Of a stretch of DNA of 64,000 nt, positions 41,358 through 49,616 are shown piece by piece. Both the position numbers and the translations under genes were made by a program. Every line of letters starts with the position of its first letter. The stretch's first letter is position 1. Below the pieces are notes generated by a model that saw only the letters and a list, made by a program, of their open reading frames with translations, searched no databases and was not told where the DNA came from. Source of the DNA: Mycobacterium marinum (GTDB taxonomy: Bacteria; Actinomycetota; Actinomycetes; Mycobacteriales; Mycobacteriaceae); NCBI RefSeq assembly GCF_003391395.1, contig NZ_CP024190.1, positions 1,550,001-1,614,000 on the forward strand, written 5' to 3'.

Positions 41358-44345
41358 GTGGGGATGCGGCCCACCGCAAGGATGCCGAAGCTGACTCGGC
41401 GCAGCCGGGTTTTGATCTTGATCGCTTTGGGTGTGATCGCGCTGTTGTTGGCGGGTCCGCGTCTGATCGACACCTACGTCGACTGGCTGTGGTTCGGCGA
41501 GCTTGGCTATCGCTCGGTGTTCACCACCGTGCTGGTCACCCGATTCCTGGTCTTTCTGGTGGCCGGAGTGCTGGTCGGAGGCATTGTCTTCGCCGGGCTG
41601 GCGCTGGCCTACCGCACCCGCCCGGTTTTCGTGCCGAACACCGACAACGATCCGGTGGCGCGCTATCGCACCGTCGTACTGGCTCGGCTGCGGCTGTTCG
41701 GGATCGGGATACCGGCGGCGATCGGCCTGTTGGCCGGGATTGTCGCCCAGAGCTACTGGGTTCGGATCCAGCTGTTCTTGCATGGCGGTGACTTCGGGAT
41801 CACCGACCCGCAGTTCGGCAAAGACCTCGGCTTCTACGCCTTCGAGTTGCCCTTCTACCGGCTGCTGCTCAGCTACTTGTTTGTCGCGATCTTCCTGGCG
41901 TTTGTGGCCAACGTGGTGTCGCACTACCTGTTCGGCGGCATCCGGTTGACCGGCCGCAGCGGCGCCCTGAGCCGCTCGGCGCGCATTCAGTTGGTCAGCC
42001 TGGTCGGGGTGCTGGTGCTGCTCAAAGCGGTCGCCTACTGGTTGGACCGCTATGAGCTGCTGTCGCACACCCGCGGCGGCAAACCGTTCACCGGTGCCGG
42101 ATACACCGACATCAATGCCGTGTTGCCGGCGAAGCTGATTCTGATGGCCATCGCCGTCATCTGCGCGGCGGCGGTGTTCTCGGCGATCGTGCTGCGCGAC
42201 TTGCGGATCCCCGCCATCGGTTTGGTGCTGTTGCTGCTCTCGTCGCTGATCGTCGGCGCCGCCTGGCCGATGATCGTCGAGCAGATCAGCGTCAAACCCA
42301 ATGCGGCGCAGAAGGAAAGCGAATACATCAGCCGAAGTATCACGGCAACGCGGCAAGCCTATGGGCTGACGTCGAATGTGGTGACGTATCGCAACTACAC
42401 CGGCGACGGCGAAGCGACCGCACAGCAGGTCGCCGCCGACCGCGCCACCACCTCCAACATCCGGCTGCTCGACCCGACGATCGTCAGCCCGGCGTTCACC
42501 CAGTTCCAGCAGGGCAAGAACTTCTACTATTTCCCCGACCAGTTGTCGATCGACCGCTACTTCGACCGCAACAACAACCTGCGTGACTACGTGGTCGCGG
42601 CGCGCGAACTCAACCCGGACCGGCTGATCGACAACCAGCGGGACTGGATCAACCGGCACACCGTGTACACCCACGGCAACGGATTCATCGCCTCGCCGGC
42701 CAACACCGTTCGGGGCATCGCCAACGACCCGAACCAAAACGGCGGTTACCCCGAGTTCCTGGTTAACGTCGTGGGCGCCAACGGCACCGTCGTGTCCGAC
42801 GGTCCGGCGCCGCTGGATCAGCCGCGGATCTACTACGGGCCGGTCATCTCCAACACCCCCGCCGACTACGCGATCGTGGGCAAGACCGGTGCCGACCGGG
42901 AATACGACTACGAGACCAGTGCGGACACCAAGAACTACACCTACACCGGAAGTGGGGGAGTGTCGGTCGGCAGCTGGATCTCCCGCACCGTGTTCGCGGC
43001 CAAGTTCGCCGAGCGTAACTTCCTGTTCTCCAACGTGATCGGCTCCAACAGCAAGATCCTGTTCAACCGTGATCCCGCGCAGCGGGTGGAGGCGGTGGCG
43101 CCGTGGCTGACCACCGACAGCGCGGTCTACCCGGCGATCGTCAACAAGCGGATGGTGTGGATCCTCGACGGCTACACCACCTTGGACAACTACCCGTACT
43201 CGCAGCTGACCTCGCTGTCGTCGGCGACCGCGGACTCCAACGAGGTCGCCTTTAACCGGCTGCTCCCGGACAAGCAGGTCTCCTACATCCGCAACTCGGT
43301 GAAGGCCACCGTCGACGCCTACGACGGCACCGTCACGCTGTACCAGCAGGACGAGCAGGATCCGGTGCTCAAAGCCTGGATGCAGGTCTTCCCCGGGACG
43401 GTCAAGCCCAAGGGTGACATCAGCCCCGAGCTCGCCGCGCACCTGCGCTACCCCGAAGACCTGTTCAAGGTGCAGCGCATGCTGCTGGCCAAGTACCACG
43501 TCAATGACCCGGTGACCTTCTTCTCCACCTCGGATTTCTGGGACGTGCCGCTGGACCCGAACCCGACCGCCAGCAGCTATCAGCCGCCGTACTACATCGT
43601 CGCGAAAAACATTGCGAAGAATGACAATTCGGCGTCATATCAGCTGATCAGCGCGATGAACAGGTTCAAGCGCGACTATCTGGCCGCCTACATCAGCGCC
43701 AGCTCGGATCCCGCGACGTACGGAAAGATCACCGTATTGACCATCCCGGGGCAGGTGAACGGTCCCAAACTGGCCAATAACGCGATCACCACCGACCCGG
43801 CGGTGTCCCAGGACCTGGGTGTGATCGGGCGAGATAACCAGAACCGCATCCGCTGGGGCAACTTGCTGACCCTCCCGGTGGGCCAGGGCGGGCTGCTCTA
43901 CGTGGAACCGGTGTATGCATCCCCGGGTGCCAGCGACGCGGCCTCGTCGTACCCGCGCCTGATCCGGGTGGCGATGATGTACAACGACAAGATCGGCTAC
44001 GGCCCCACCGTGCGCGATGCGCTCAACGGGCTGTTCGGGCCGGGTGCGGGTGATGCCGCCACCGGAATCCAGCCCACCGAGGGCGGAGCACCCGCCAATC
44101 TGCCGCCCAACAACGCGCCCTCGCCAGAGGCGTCACCGGGAACACCGCCATCACCGCCCACAGCGGTGCCGCCGGCTCCCGAGGCGTCGGTGACGCTGTC
44201 ACCGGCCAAGGCCGCGGCCATGAAGGAGATTCAGTCGGCCATCGGCGCGGCGCGTGATGCGCAGAAGAAGGGCGACTTCGCCGCCTACGGGGCAGCGCTG
44301 CAACGGTTGGACGACGCCATCACGAAGTTCAACAACACCCAGTAG
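41358..44345 (+). CDS. UPF0182 family large membrane protein (Rv3193c type)
   Basis: A 995-residue membrane protein. About seven N-terminal hydrophobic helices (for instance VLILIALGVIALLLAGPRL near 17-37, FLVFLVAGVLVGGIVFAGL near 63-83, KLILMAIAVICAAAVFSAIV near 255-275) precede a large exported domain (~320-880) and a Pro-rich tail with a short C-terminal helix. It matches Rv3193c (UPF0182, COG1615); function unknown, possibly in envelope maintenance. GTG at 41358 (VGMRPTARMPKL) is the start, with GGGAG about 11 nt upstream; an ATG sits two codons on. Confidence 0.9.
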   Translation: MGMRPTARMPKLTRRSRVLILIALGVIALLLAGPRLIDTYVDWLWFGELGYRSVFTTVLVTRFLVFLVAGVLVGGIVFAGLALAYRTRPVFVPNTDNDPVARYRTVVLARLRLFGIGIPAAIGLLAGIVAQSYWVRIQLFLHGGDFGITDPQFGKDLGFYAFELPFYRLLLSYLFVAIFLAFVANVVSHYLFGGIRLTGRSGALSRSARIQLVSLVGVLVLLKAVAYWLDRYELLSHTRGGKPFTGAGYTDINAVLPAKLILMAIAVICAAAVFSAIVLRDLRIPAIGLVLLLLSSLIVGAAWPMIVEQISVKPNAAQKESEYISRSITATRQAYGLTSNVVTYRNYTGDGEATAQQVAADRATTSNIRLLDPTIVSPAFTQFQQGKNFYYFPDQLSIDRYFDRNNNLRDYVVAARELNPDRLIDNQRDWINRHTVYTHGNGFIASPANTVRGIANDPNQNGGYPEFLVNVVGANGTVVSDGPAPLDQPRIYYGPVISNTPADYAIVGKTGADREYDYETSADTKNYTYTGSGGVSVGSWISRTVFAAKFAERNFLFSNVIGSNSKILFNRDPAQRVEAVAPWLTTDSAVYPAIVNKRMVWILDGYTTLDNYPYSQLTSLSSATADSNEVAFNRLLPDKQVSYIRNSVKATVDAYDGTVTLYQQDEQDPVLKAWMQVFPGTVKPKGDISPELAAHLRYPEDLFKVQRMLLAKYHVNDPVTFFSTSDFWDVPLDPNPTASSYQPPYYIVAKNIAKNDNSASYQLISAMNRFKRDYLAAYISASSDPATYGKITVLTIPGQVNGPKLANNAITTDPAVSQDLGVIGRDNQNRIRWGNLLTLPVGQGGLLYVEPVYASPGASDAASSYPRLIRVAMMYNDKIGYGPTVRDALNGLFGPGAGDAATGIQPTEGGAPANLPPNNAPSPEASPGTPPSPPTAVPPAPEASVTLSPAKAAAMKEIQSAIGAARDAQKKGDFAAYGAALQRLDDAITKFNNTQ

Positions 44346-44374
44346 GGGCGAGCTGGGGCTTGCCCTTGTCGCCG

Positions 44375-44432
44375 CGAGCGTGCGTGTCTGTGCACTGACA
44401 CGCCGCTTGGGCCGGCATTTTGCGCACGCTCG
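44375..44432. repeat. Nested inverted repeats between convergent genes
   Basis: CGAGCGTGCG (44375-44384) pairs with CGCACGCTCG (44423-44432), and inside it GCGTGTC (44382-44388) pairs with GACACGC (44397-44403). The two pairings compete for three bases, so one or other hairpin forms. It fills most of the 117-nt gap between UPF0182 and the LLM gene and likely acts as a two-way terminator; similar palindromes occur dispersed in mycobacterial intergenic regions. Confidence 0.65.
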
Positions 44433-44462
44433 TGCTGGCCGTGGCCGACGTGGTGGTTGTCG

Positions 44463-45476
44463 TTACCCATGCATGCGGCGGGCCACTTCGCCGTAGCGCT
44501 CGAATCGCCCAGGGTCGCCCAGGGCGTTGTACATCACCAGGCGGGTGGCGATGCCCCCGTATTTGTCGATCAGCGCATCGGCCAGCCCATCCCAGCTGGA
44601 GTCGGTGGCAAAGGCATCGATGTGCTCATCGGAGATCTGGGCCATCATGGCGGGGAAATCCCCGGCTTTCTGCTTTTCCCGAATCCGCGCGGTGGTCCCC
44701 TCGAACCCGGCCTCGTCCCAGATGAACGCGTAATTGGGCGTGCTTCCGTAGAAGGCCATGCTGGCGCGCACCGACTCGCGTTCGATCGCACGCTCCTCGT
44801 CACTGTCGCCGACGATGGTCATCACCGGCACGATGACGGCGATGTCCGCCGGTGAGCGCCCGGCTTTCGCGGCGCCCTTGGCGACGTTGGGCACGACATG
44901 GCGGGTGAGGTAGCCAAGCTCGCCGAGCGGGTGGATGTGTACCCCGTCGGCCACCTCGCCCGCCATCCGCAGCATCCATGGATTCACCGCTGCGATATCG
45001 ACTTTGGGGTCGGGGGCATCGATGGGGCCCGCGCTCCATTGGGGGGTGATGAAGTCGAGATCGTAGAAGTCGCCATGGTGGTCCAGCGTCCCCGTGCGGA
45101 AGGCGGAGAAACACGCCTTGACGGCGAGCACGTAGTCGCGCAGGCGCGGGCCGGGGCGTTCGAAGGCCATGCCGTAGCGCCGCACCACGTGGGTGCGTAC
45201 CTGGGTGCCCAGACCGAGCCGGAACTTTCCGCCCGTCGCCTCCTGCAGCTCCCAGGCCGTGGCCGCGGTGACGAACGGACTGCGGGGAAAGGCCACCGCC
45301 ACACCGGTGGACAGCTCCAGGCCGGGCGCGGCCTGTGAGGCGATAGCGGCGTTGAGATAGGCCGTGCGGCCGGTTTCGGTGAACAGCAGACCGGAGAACC
45401 CCGCGGCCTGGGTGCGACGGGCCAGATCGCCGATCTGAGCCAATGGTTGCGGGATCGTCATCACATCGATGTGCAC
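44463..45476 (-). CDS. LLM-class F420-dependent oxidoreductase (TIGR03617-like)
   Basis: A 337-residue luciferase-like TIM barrel. LSTGVAVAFPRSPFVTAA, FRLGLGTQVRTHVVRRYGM and GDFYDLDFITPQWSAG are shared with the homolog at 62630. Such enzymes use reduced F420 to reduce or oxidise small molecules; substrate unknown. The start is GTG at 45476 (VHIDVMTIPQPLAQ); the frame is open further upstream but with no family support. It is convergent with UPF0182 and divergent from the tRNA, and ends at the edge of the syntenic block. Confidence 0.83.
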   Translation of the reverse strand: MHIDVMTIPQPLAQIGDLARRTQAAGFSGLLFTETGRTAYLNAAIASQAAPGLELSTGVAVAFPRSPFVTAATAWELQEATGGKFRLGLGTQVRTHVVRRYGMAFERPGPRLRDYVLAVKACFSAFRTGTLDHHGDFYDLDFITPQWSAGPIDAPDPKVDIAAVNPWMLRMAGEVADGVHIHPLGELGYLTRHVVPNVAKGAAKAGRSPADIAVIVPVMTIVGDSDEERAIERESVRASMAFYGSTPNYAFIWDEAGFEGTTARIREKQKAGDFPAMMAQISDEHIDAFATDSSWDGLADALIDKYGGIATRLVMYNALGDPGRFERYGEVARRMHG

Positions 45477-45704
45477 GCCGTCACAGTATGCCCGCGAAGC
45501 CGTCGCTGGCGATGGCGCCGCGGGCGGTAGCGCCCAAGACGCCCAGTTGAGCGTCGCCGTCGGGCCGTCTTGCTGCGGGCCGGATTGTTTGTTCGGTGCT
45601 GGGCGCCGACGGCGCCGCGTTTCCAGGCGTTTTCGGGCCGCGCGGGCCGCTGAGCGTGCGATTTGGAGAGCCCCGTACGTGTTCGGTAACCTTGCATTCA
45701 CCAA

Positions 45705-45781
45705 CGCGGGGTGGAGCAGCTCGGTAGCTCGCTGGGCTCATAACCCAGAGGTCGCAGGTTCGAATCCTGTCCCCGCTACCA
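45705..45781 (+). tRNA. Initiator tRNA-fMet (CAT)
   Basis: A 77-nt tRNA including encoded CCA. The anticodon loop is CTCATAA with an anticodon stem whose three bottom pairs are G-C (GGG/CCC), and positions 1 and 72 (C and T) do not pair: both are initiator hallmarks. The D- and T-arms are complete (GGTTCGAATCC). It is followed by a hairpin terminator. Confidence 0.97.
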
Positions 45782-45785
45782 GGTG

Positions 45786-45820
45786 AAATGGCTCCCGGAG
45801 GACTCTCCGGGAGCCATTTT
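45786..45820 (+). terminator. Hairpin terminator after the initiator tRNA
   Basis: A 15-bp inverted repeat (AAATGGCTCCCGGAG with its complement, loop GACT) followed by a short T-run, a strong intrinsic terminator directly after the CCA of the tRNA. Confidence 0.9.
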
Positions 45821-46073
45821 CATGCCCGATGGGAACACTTTTGGGAACATTAGGGTCGCTAACGGGTTGTGCGATTCCGGTTCATGCTTGACGTTTGGGT
45901 TCCGGTTGCTGTTTGACGGTTTGGGGACGCGGTTTCGGTAGGTGTGCAGCCGATGCGTTTGATCAGCTTGTTTGCATATTGAGCGAGTGCAACCGCGCGT
46001 CTCCCGCGCCAGAGCAACTCGCGACGGCACCCGCCGGCAAGTCCACCGGCGACCATCTGCCAGTGTGGTGGGC
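45821..46073. other. Non-coding, lower-GC spacer with short direct repeats
   Basis: About 250 nt between the tRNA terminator and the FKBP start with no gene I can support. It holds a GGGAACA direct repeat (45831 and 45843) and an imperfect ~26-nt tandem repeat (45875-45899 and 45900-45926) built on TTCCGGTT and TTGACG. The composition is lower in GC than the neighbours, as expected of a decayed integration junction. Confidence 0.4.
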
Positions 46074-46448
46074 ATGACTGCAAAGAAGCCTGAGATCGAC
46101 TTTCCCGGCGGGGAGCCGCCCACCGACCTGGTCATCACCGACGTCGTGGAGGGTGACGGTGCGGAGGCCACCTCCGGCAAGACGGTGGTCGTGCACTACG
46201 TCGGGGTGGCCCACTCCACCGGCGAGGAGTTCGACGCTTCCTACAACCGCGGTGACCCGTTGATGTTCAAACTCGGCGTCGGCCAGGTCATCCAGGGTTG
46301 GGACCAAGGCGTGCAGGGCATGAAGGTCGGCGGCCGCCGACAGCTGCATATCCCCGCCCACCTCGCTTACGGCGACCGTGGCGCCGGAGGCGTCATCAAG
46401 CCCGGCGAGTCGCTGATCTTCGTGGTGGACCTGCTCGATGTCAGATAG
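46074..46448 (+). CDS. FKBP-type peptidyl-prolyl cis-trans isomerase
   Basis: A 124-residue FKBP. The domain reads VVHYVGVAHSTGEEFDASYNRG, VIQGWDQGVQGMKVGGRRQL and HIPAHLAYGDRG, with GESLIFVVDLLDV closing the fold; Tyr, Asp, Trp and the terminal Phe/Val line the known FK506 pocket. No signal peptide is visible, so it is cytosolic, catalysing Xaa-Pro isomerisation. ATG at 46074 (MTAKKPEID) is the start. It sits between the initiator tRNA and a remnant of the tRNA 3' end. Confidence 0.9.
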   Translation: MTAKKPEIDFPGGEPPTDLVITDVVEGDGAEATSGKTVVVHYVGVAHSTGEEFDASYNRGDPLMFKLGVGQVIQGWDQGVQGMKVGGRRQLHIPAHLAYGDRGAGGVIKPGESLIFVVDLLDVR

Positions 46449-46490
46449 CAAATGAGACCAGGCGAACATTCGAAAGCCCCTGGCCGCTAG

Positions 46491-46571
46491 CCCAGCGGCC
46501 GCAGGTTCGAATTCGGTCCTCGCTACCAGCGAAGATGGCCCTCGGAGGAGACTCCGGGGGCCATCTTCATG
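46491..46571 (+). repeat. Decayed copy of the initiator tRNA 3' end and its terminator
   Basis: The segment follows the 3' part of the tRNA at 45742-45824: the T-arm (GCAGGTTCGAAT), the CGCTACCA end, the hairpin (GGCCCTCGGAGGAGACTCCGGGGGCC with its arms) and TTCATGC. It is diverged at about one base in five. Upstream (46470-46490) a damaged anticodon arm may persist. A functional tRNA is not possible. The tRNA-end duplication suggests an old integration, or a degenerate tandem tRNA copy. Confidence 0.75.
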
Positions 46572-46744
46572 CGTTCTGCGAGCGTGACCCCGGTGCATTC
46601 GCGCCGGCGAGCGCGCCTGACCCCGCAGCGGCGCGGCCGCTACCTACAATTGCCCAAGCCCGCCGACGGCATGTCCAAGAGCGCCAGCGGGCGTGAGTGG
46701 CGCGTAGGTCATCAGCTCGATCGACGGTGAAGTGGAGGGCCGCG

Positions 46745-49048
46745 ATGGCGCATGACGCGACGGCGCATGACCCGGGCGAAAACCTGGACCGAACCCGACT
46801 GCCGCTGCCGGATACACCTACCGGCGGCTATTCCGGCAAGACGGTCGCCGAGTCGAAGATGGCGACCATCACCCCCATCCGGCCCCCGCAGGGGGCGCCG
46901 AACGTGGTGATCGTGCTGCTCGACGACGTCGGCTTCGGCGCCACCGCAACATTTGGTGGGCCGGTTGAAACCCCGGCCGGTGACGCGTTGGCCCAGGAAG
47001 GGCTGCGGTACAACCGTTTCCACACCACGGCGCTGTGTTCGCCCACCCGGGCCGCGTTGCTGACCGGTCGCAACCACCACGTCGTCAACACCGGAACCAT
47101 CACCGAGTTTGCCACCGGCTACGACGGCTACAACTGCATCATCCCGAAATCGGCGGCGACCGTAGCCGAGACGTTGCGACAGAACGGCTACAGCACAGCG
47201 GCTTTCGGTAAATGGCACAACACTCCGGTATGGGAAGTCAGCGCGGCCGGACCGTTCGATCGGTGGCCCACGGGCATGGGCTTCGAAGAGTTCTACGGGT
47301 TCATGGGGGGTGAAGCCCACCAGTACAACCCGGGTCTGTATCACGGCACCACGCCGATCGAACGGCCCGAAGACGCCGAGGACTATCACCTGAGCACCGA
47401 TCTCGCCGATCGCATGATCGAGTGGGTCCACCGGCAGCAGGTCATGGCGCCGGACCGGCCATTCTTTGTCTACTGGGCGCCCGGCGCGACCCACGCGCCC
47501 CACCATGTGGCGCCGGAGTGGAGCGATCCGTTCCGGGGCCGCTTCGACCAGGGCTGGGACGTGCTGCGCGAGGAGATCTTCGCCCGGCAGAAGCGGTTGG
47601 GGGTGATTCCCGCCGATGCCGAGCTGACCGAGCGCCACGAGTCGCTTCCCGCGTGGGACTCGCTGCCCGAGCAGCGCCAGCGCATCGCATCGCGACTGAT
47701 GGAGGTATATGCCGGGTTTCTGGCCCACACCGACCATGAGGTCGGGCGAATCATGGACGCCCTCAAAGAGATTGACGTATGGGACAACACGCTGTTCATC
47801 TACATCATCGGTGACAACGGCGCCGCCCCCGGGGGCGGGCTCGGTGGCGTCTTCAACGAAATGGTCACCCTCAACGGCCTCCAGGAGGACGTCGATGTGG
47901 TGCTGTCGAAGATGGACGAGATCGGCGGGCCGAGGGCCAGCAACGAGTATCCGGTCGGATTCGCCTGGGCCATGTGCACGCCGTTTCAGTTCACCAAGCA
48001 GTTCGCCAGCCATTTCGGCGGCACCCGCAACCCGATGATCGTGAGCTGGCCCGCGCGGATCACCGACCGCGGCGGGCTCCGTTCGCAGTTTCACCACGTC
48101 GTGGACATCGCACCCACCATCTTGGAGGCCGCGGGCATCCCCGCGCCCGAGATCGTCAACGGGGTGGCGCAAAAGCCCCACGACGGGATCAGCCTGATGT
48201 ACACGTTCGACGACGCGGAAGCCGCCGATCGTCGCCGCACTCAATACTTCGAGATCGGCGGTCTGCGCGGGATCTACCACGAGGACTGGATGGCCTGCAC
48301 CTACCACGGTCGCATCCTGTGGCGACCGGGGGCGCTGCCCGCGTTCTCCGACGATCGCTGGGAGCTCTATGACCTGTCGCGCGACTACAGCCAGGCCGTG
48401 GACCTTTCGGCGCAGTTCCCCGACAAGCTCGACCAACTCAAGGCGCTGTTTGACGCCGAAGGCGTGAAGAACAACGTCTTTCCGCTCGATGACCGGGGCC
48501 GCCTCGCCCGCGCGCTGGAGCCCCGGCCCACGATCTTGGGATCGCGGACCTCGATCTCATTCCGCCAGGGCGTCACCCGCATCCCCGAAGACATCATCCG
48601 CAGCGCCTTCAATCGGTCGTATTCGATCACCGCGGTCATCGACACCCCCGGCGGCAGCGCGGTCGAAGGGGTGCTGCTGGCGGCCGGGGGATACTTCGCC
48701 GGCTTGTCGCTGTATGTGCAGCACGGGATCCCCAAGTTCACCTACAACTATTTCGGGTCGACCTACACCACCGTCGCGGCCACCGAGGCCCTGCCCGCCG
48801 GCAAAGCCACCGTGGCGATGGAATTCGACTACGACGGCGGCGGTCTGGGCAAGGGGGGACTGGTCAGACTGCTGCTCAACGGACGTGACGTCGGGCAATC
48901 TCGCATCGAACGGACCGTGCCGCTGGGCTTCAGCGCCGACGAGGGCGTCGACATCGGCATGGACTGCGGGACCCCGGCCGCGGACACCTACGAAGGCACC
49001 TTCGTGTTCAACGCCACGATCGAGCAGGTGACCATCCAGTTGCGCTGA
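46745..49048 (+). CDS. Arylsulfatase-family sulfatase
   Basis: A 767-residue type I sulfatase of the AtsA/AtsD/AtsB size class. The sulfatase signature CSPTRAALLTGRN near residue 96 contains the Cys that FGE-type enzymes convert to formylglycine; IVLLDDVGFG provides metal ligands near 55, and KWHNTPVW and GDNGAAPGGG complete the site. The C-terminal ~150 residues form an additional domain. The start is ATG at 46745 with GGAGGG about 6 nt upstream; a TACAAT -10 box lies at 46645-46650. It releases sulfate from aryl or other sulfate esters. Confidence 0.92.
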   Translation: MAHDATAHDPGENLDRTRLPLPDTPTGGYSGKTVAESKMATITPIRPPQGAPNVVIVLLDDVGFGATATFGGPVETPAGDALAQEGLRYNRFHTTALCSPTRAALLTGRNHHVVNTGTITEFATGYDGYNCIIPKSAATVAETLRQNGYSTAAFGKWHNTPVWEVSAAGPFDRWPTGMGFEEFYGFMGGEAHQYNPGLYHGTTPIERPEDAEDYHLSTDLADRMIEWVHRQQVMAPDRPFFVYWAPGATHAPHHVAPEWSDPFRGRFDQGWDVLREEIFARQKRLGVIPADAELTERHESLPAWDSLPEQRQRIASRLMEVYAGFLAHTDHEVGRIMDALKEIDVWDNTLFIYIIGDNGAAPGGGLGGVFNEMVTLNGLQEDVDVVLSKMDEIGGPRASNEYPVGFAWAMCTPFQFTKQFASHFGGTRNPMIVSWPARITDRGGLRSQFHHVVDIAPTILEAAGIPAPEIVNGVAQKPHDGISLMYTFDDAEAADRRRTQYFEIGGLRGIYHEDWMACTYHGRILWRPGALPAFSDDRWELYDLSRDYSQAVDLSAQFPDKLDQLKALFDAEGVKNNVFPLDDRGRLARALEPRPTILGSRTSISFRQGVTRIPEDIIRSAFNRSYSITAVIDTPGGSAVEGVLLAAGGYFAGLSLYVQHGIPKFTYNYFGSTYTTVAATEALPAGKATVAMEFDYDGGGLGKGGLVRLLLNGRDVGQSRIERTVPLGFSADEGVDIGMDCGTPAADTYEGTFVFNATIEQVTIQLR

Positions 49049-49154
49049 TCCGCCGCCCGATGCGGCCACGCCGGCGCGACTGTTGCCGAGTCCGCCCCGG
49101 CCCGCAGGCCTGGGCGGTATTGTCGACGGCGTCCCTTTCCCGGTTGGCTTTGGC

Positions 49155-49616
49155 ATGCAGATGGATATCTCGACGGCAATTCCCAGTCCCGAGCTCGAAG
49201 CGCTGTCCCGCCGATACGCGGCAGCGGTCGATCACCGAGACAGTGCTGCCCTCATCGAGGTGTTCACCCCCGATGCGACGATGCGAATCCACCGCCCCGG
49301 ACGTGAACCCGCACTGCTCACCGGTCACAGCGAGCTAGCGGGGATCATCACCATCGTGGCACGCTTCCCGCGCACCGTACACCTGGTGGCGCAAAGCCTC
49401 TACGTCATCGAAGGGCAGACGGCCAGCGGCGAAGTCTATTGCACCGCGAACCATTTCAGTGAGAAGCAGGGTGCCTGGCGTAACCACGTGATGTACATCC
49501 GCTACCTGGACCGGTATCTGCTCGGCGGCGACGGGGCGTGGCGGATCTCGCACCGCACCGTCGCCATCGATGCCACCGAGGACCGTCCCGTGTCGATCAC
49601 CGAAGGCGGGGCATGA
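49155..49616 (+). CDS. SnoaL/NTF2-like protein
   Basis: A 153-residue SnoaL-like fold (RRYAAAVDHRDSAALIEVFTPDATM, GEVYCTANHFS, YIRYLDRYLLGGDGAWRISHRTV). It could be an enzyme (dehydratase or cyclase-like) or a binding domain; no catalytic assignment. ATG at 49155 (MQMDIST) or 49161 can start it. Its stop overlaps the LLM ATG by 4 nt, so the two are translationally coupled. Confidence 0.75.
   Translation: MQMDISTAIPSPELEALSRRYAAAVDHRDSAALIEVFTPDATMRIHRPGREPALLTGHSELAGIITIVARFPRTVHLVAQSLYVIEGQTASGEVYCTANHFSEKQGAWRNHVMYIRYLDRYLLGGDGAWRISHRTVAIDATEDRPVSITEGGA

Noticed and set aside
41355..43499. A 714-codon open frame antisense to the UPF0182 gene
   Set aside because: It is the GC-rich shadow of the real gene: it is rich in Arg, Gly and His, lacks any domain and follows the codon structure of the opposite strand.
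46491..46571. A second functional tRNA
   Set aside because: The acceptor 5' half, D-arm and anticodon arm are absent or broken; only the 3' part is recognisable.
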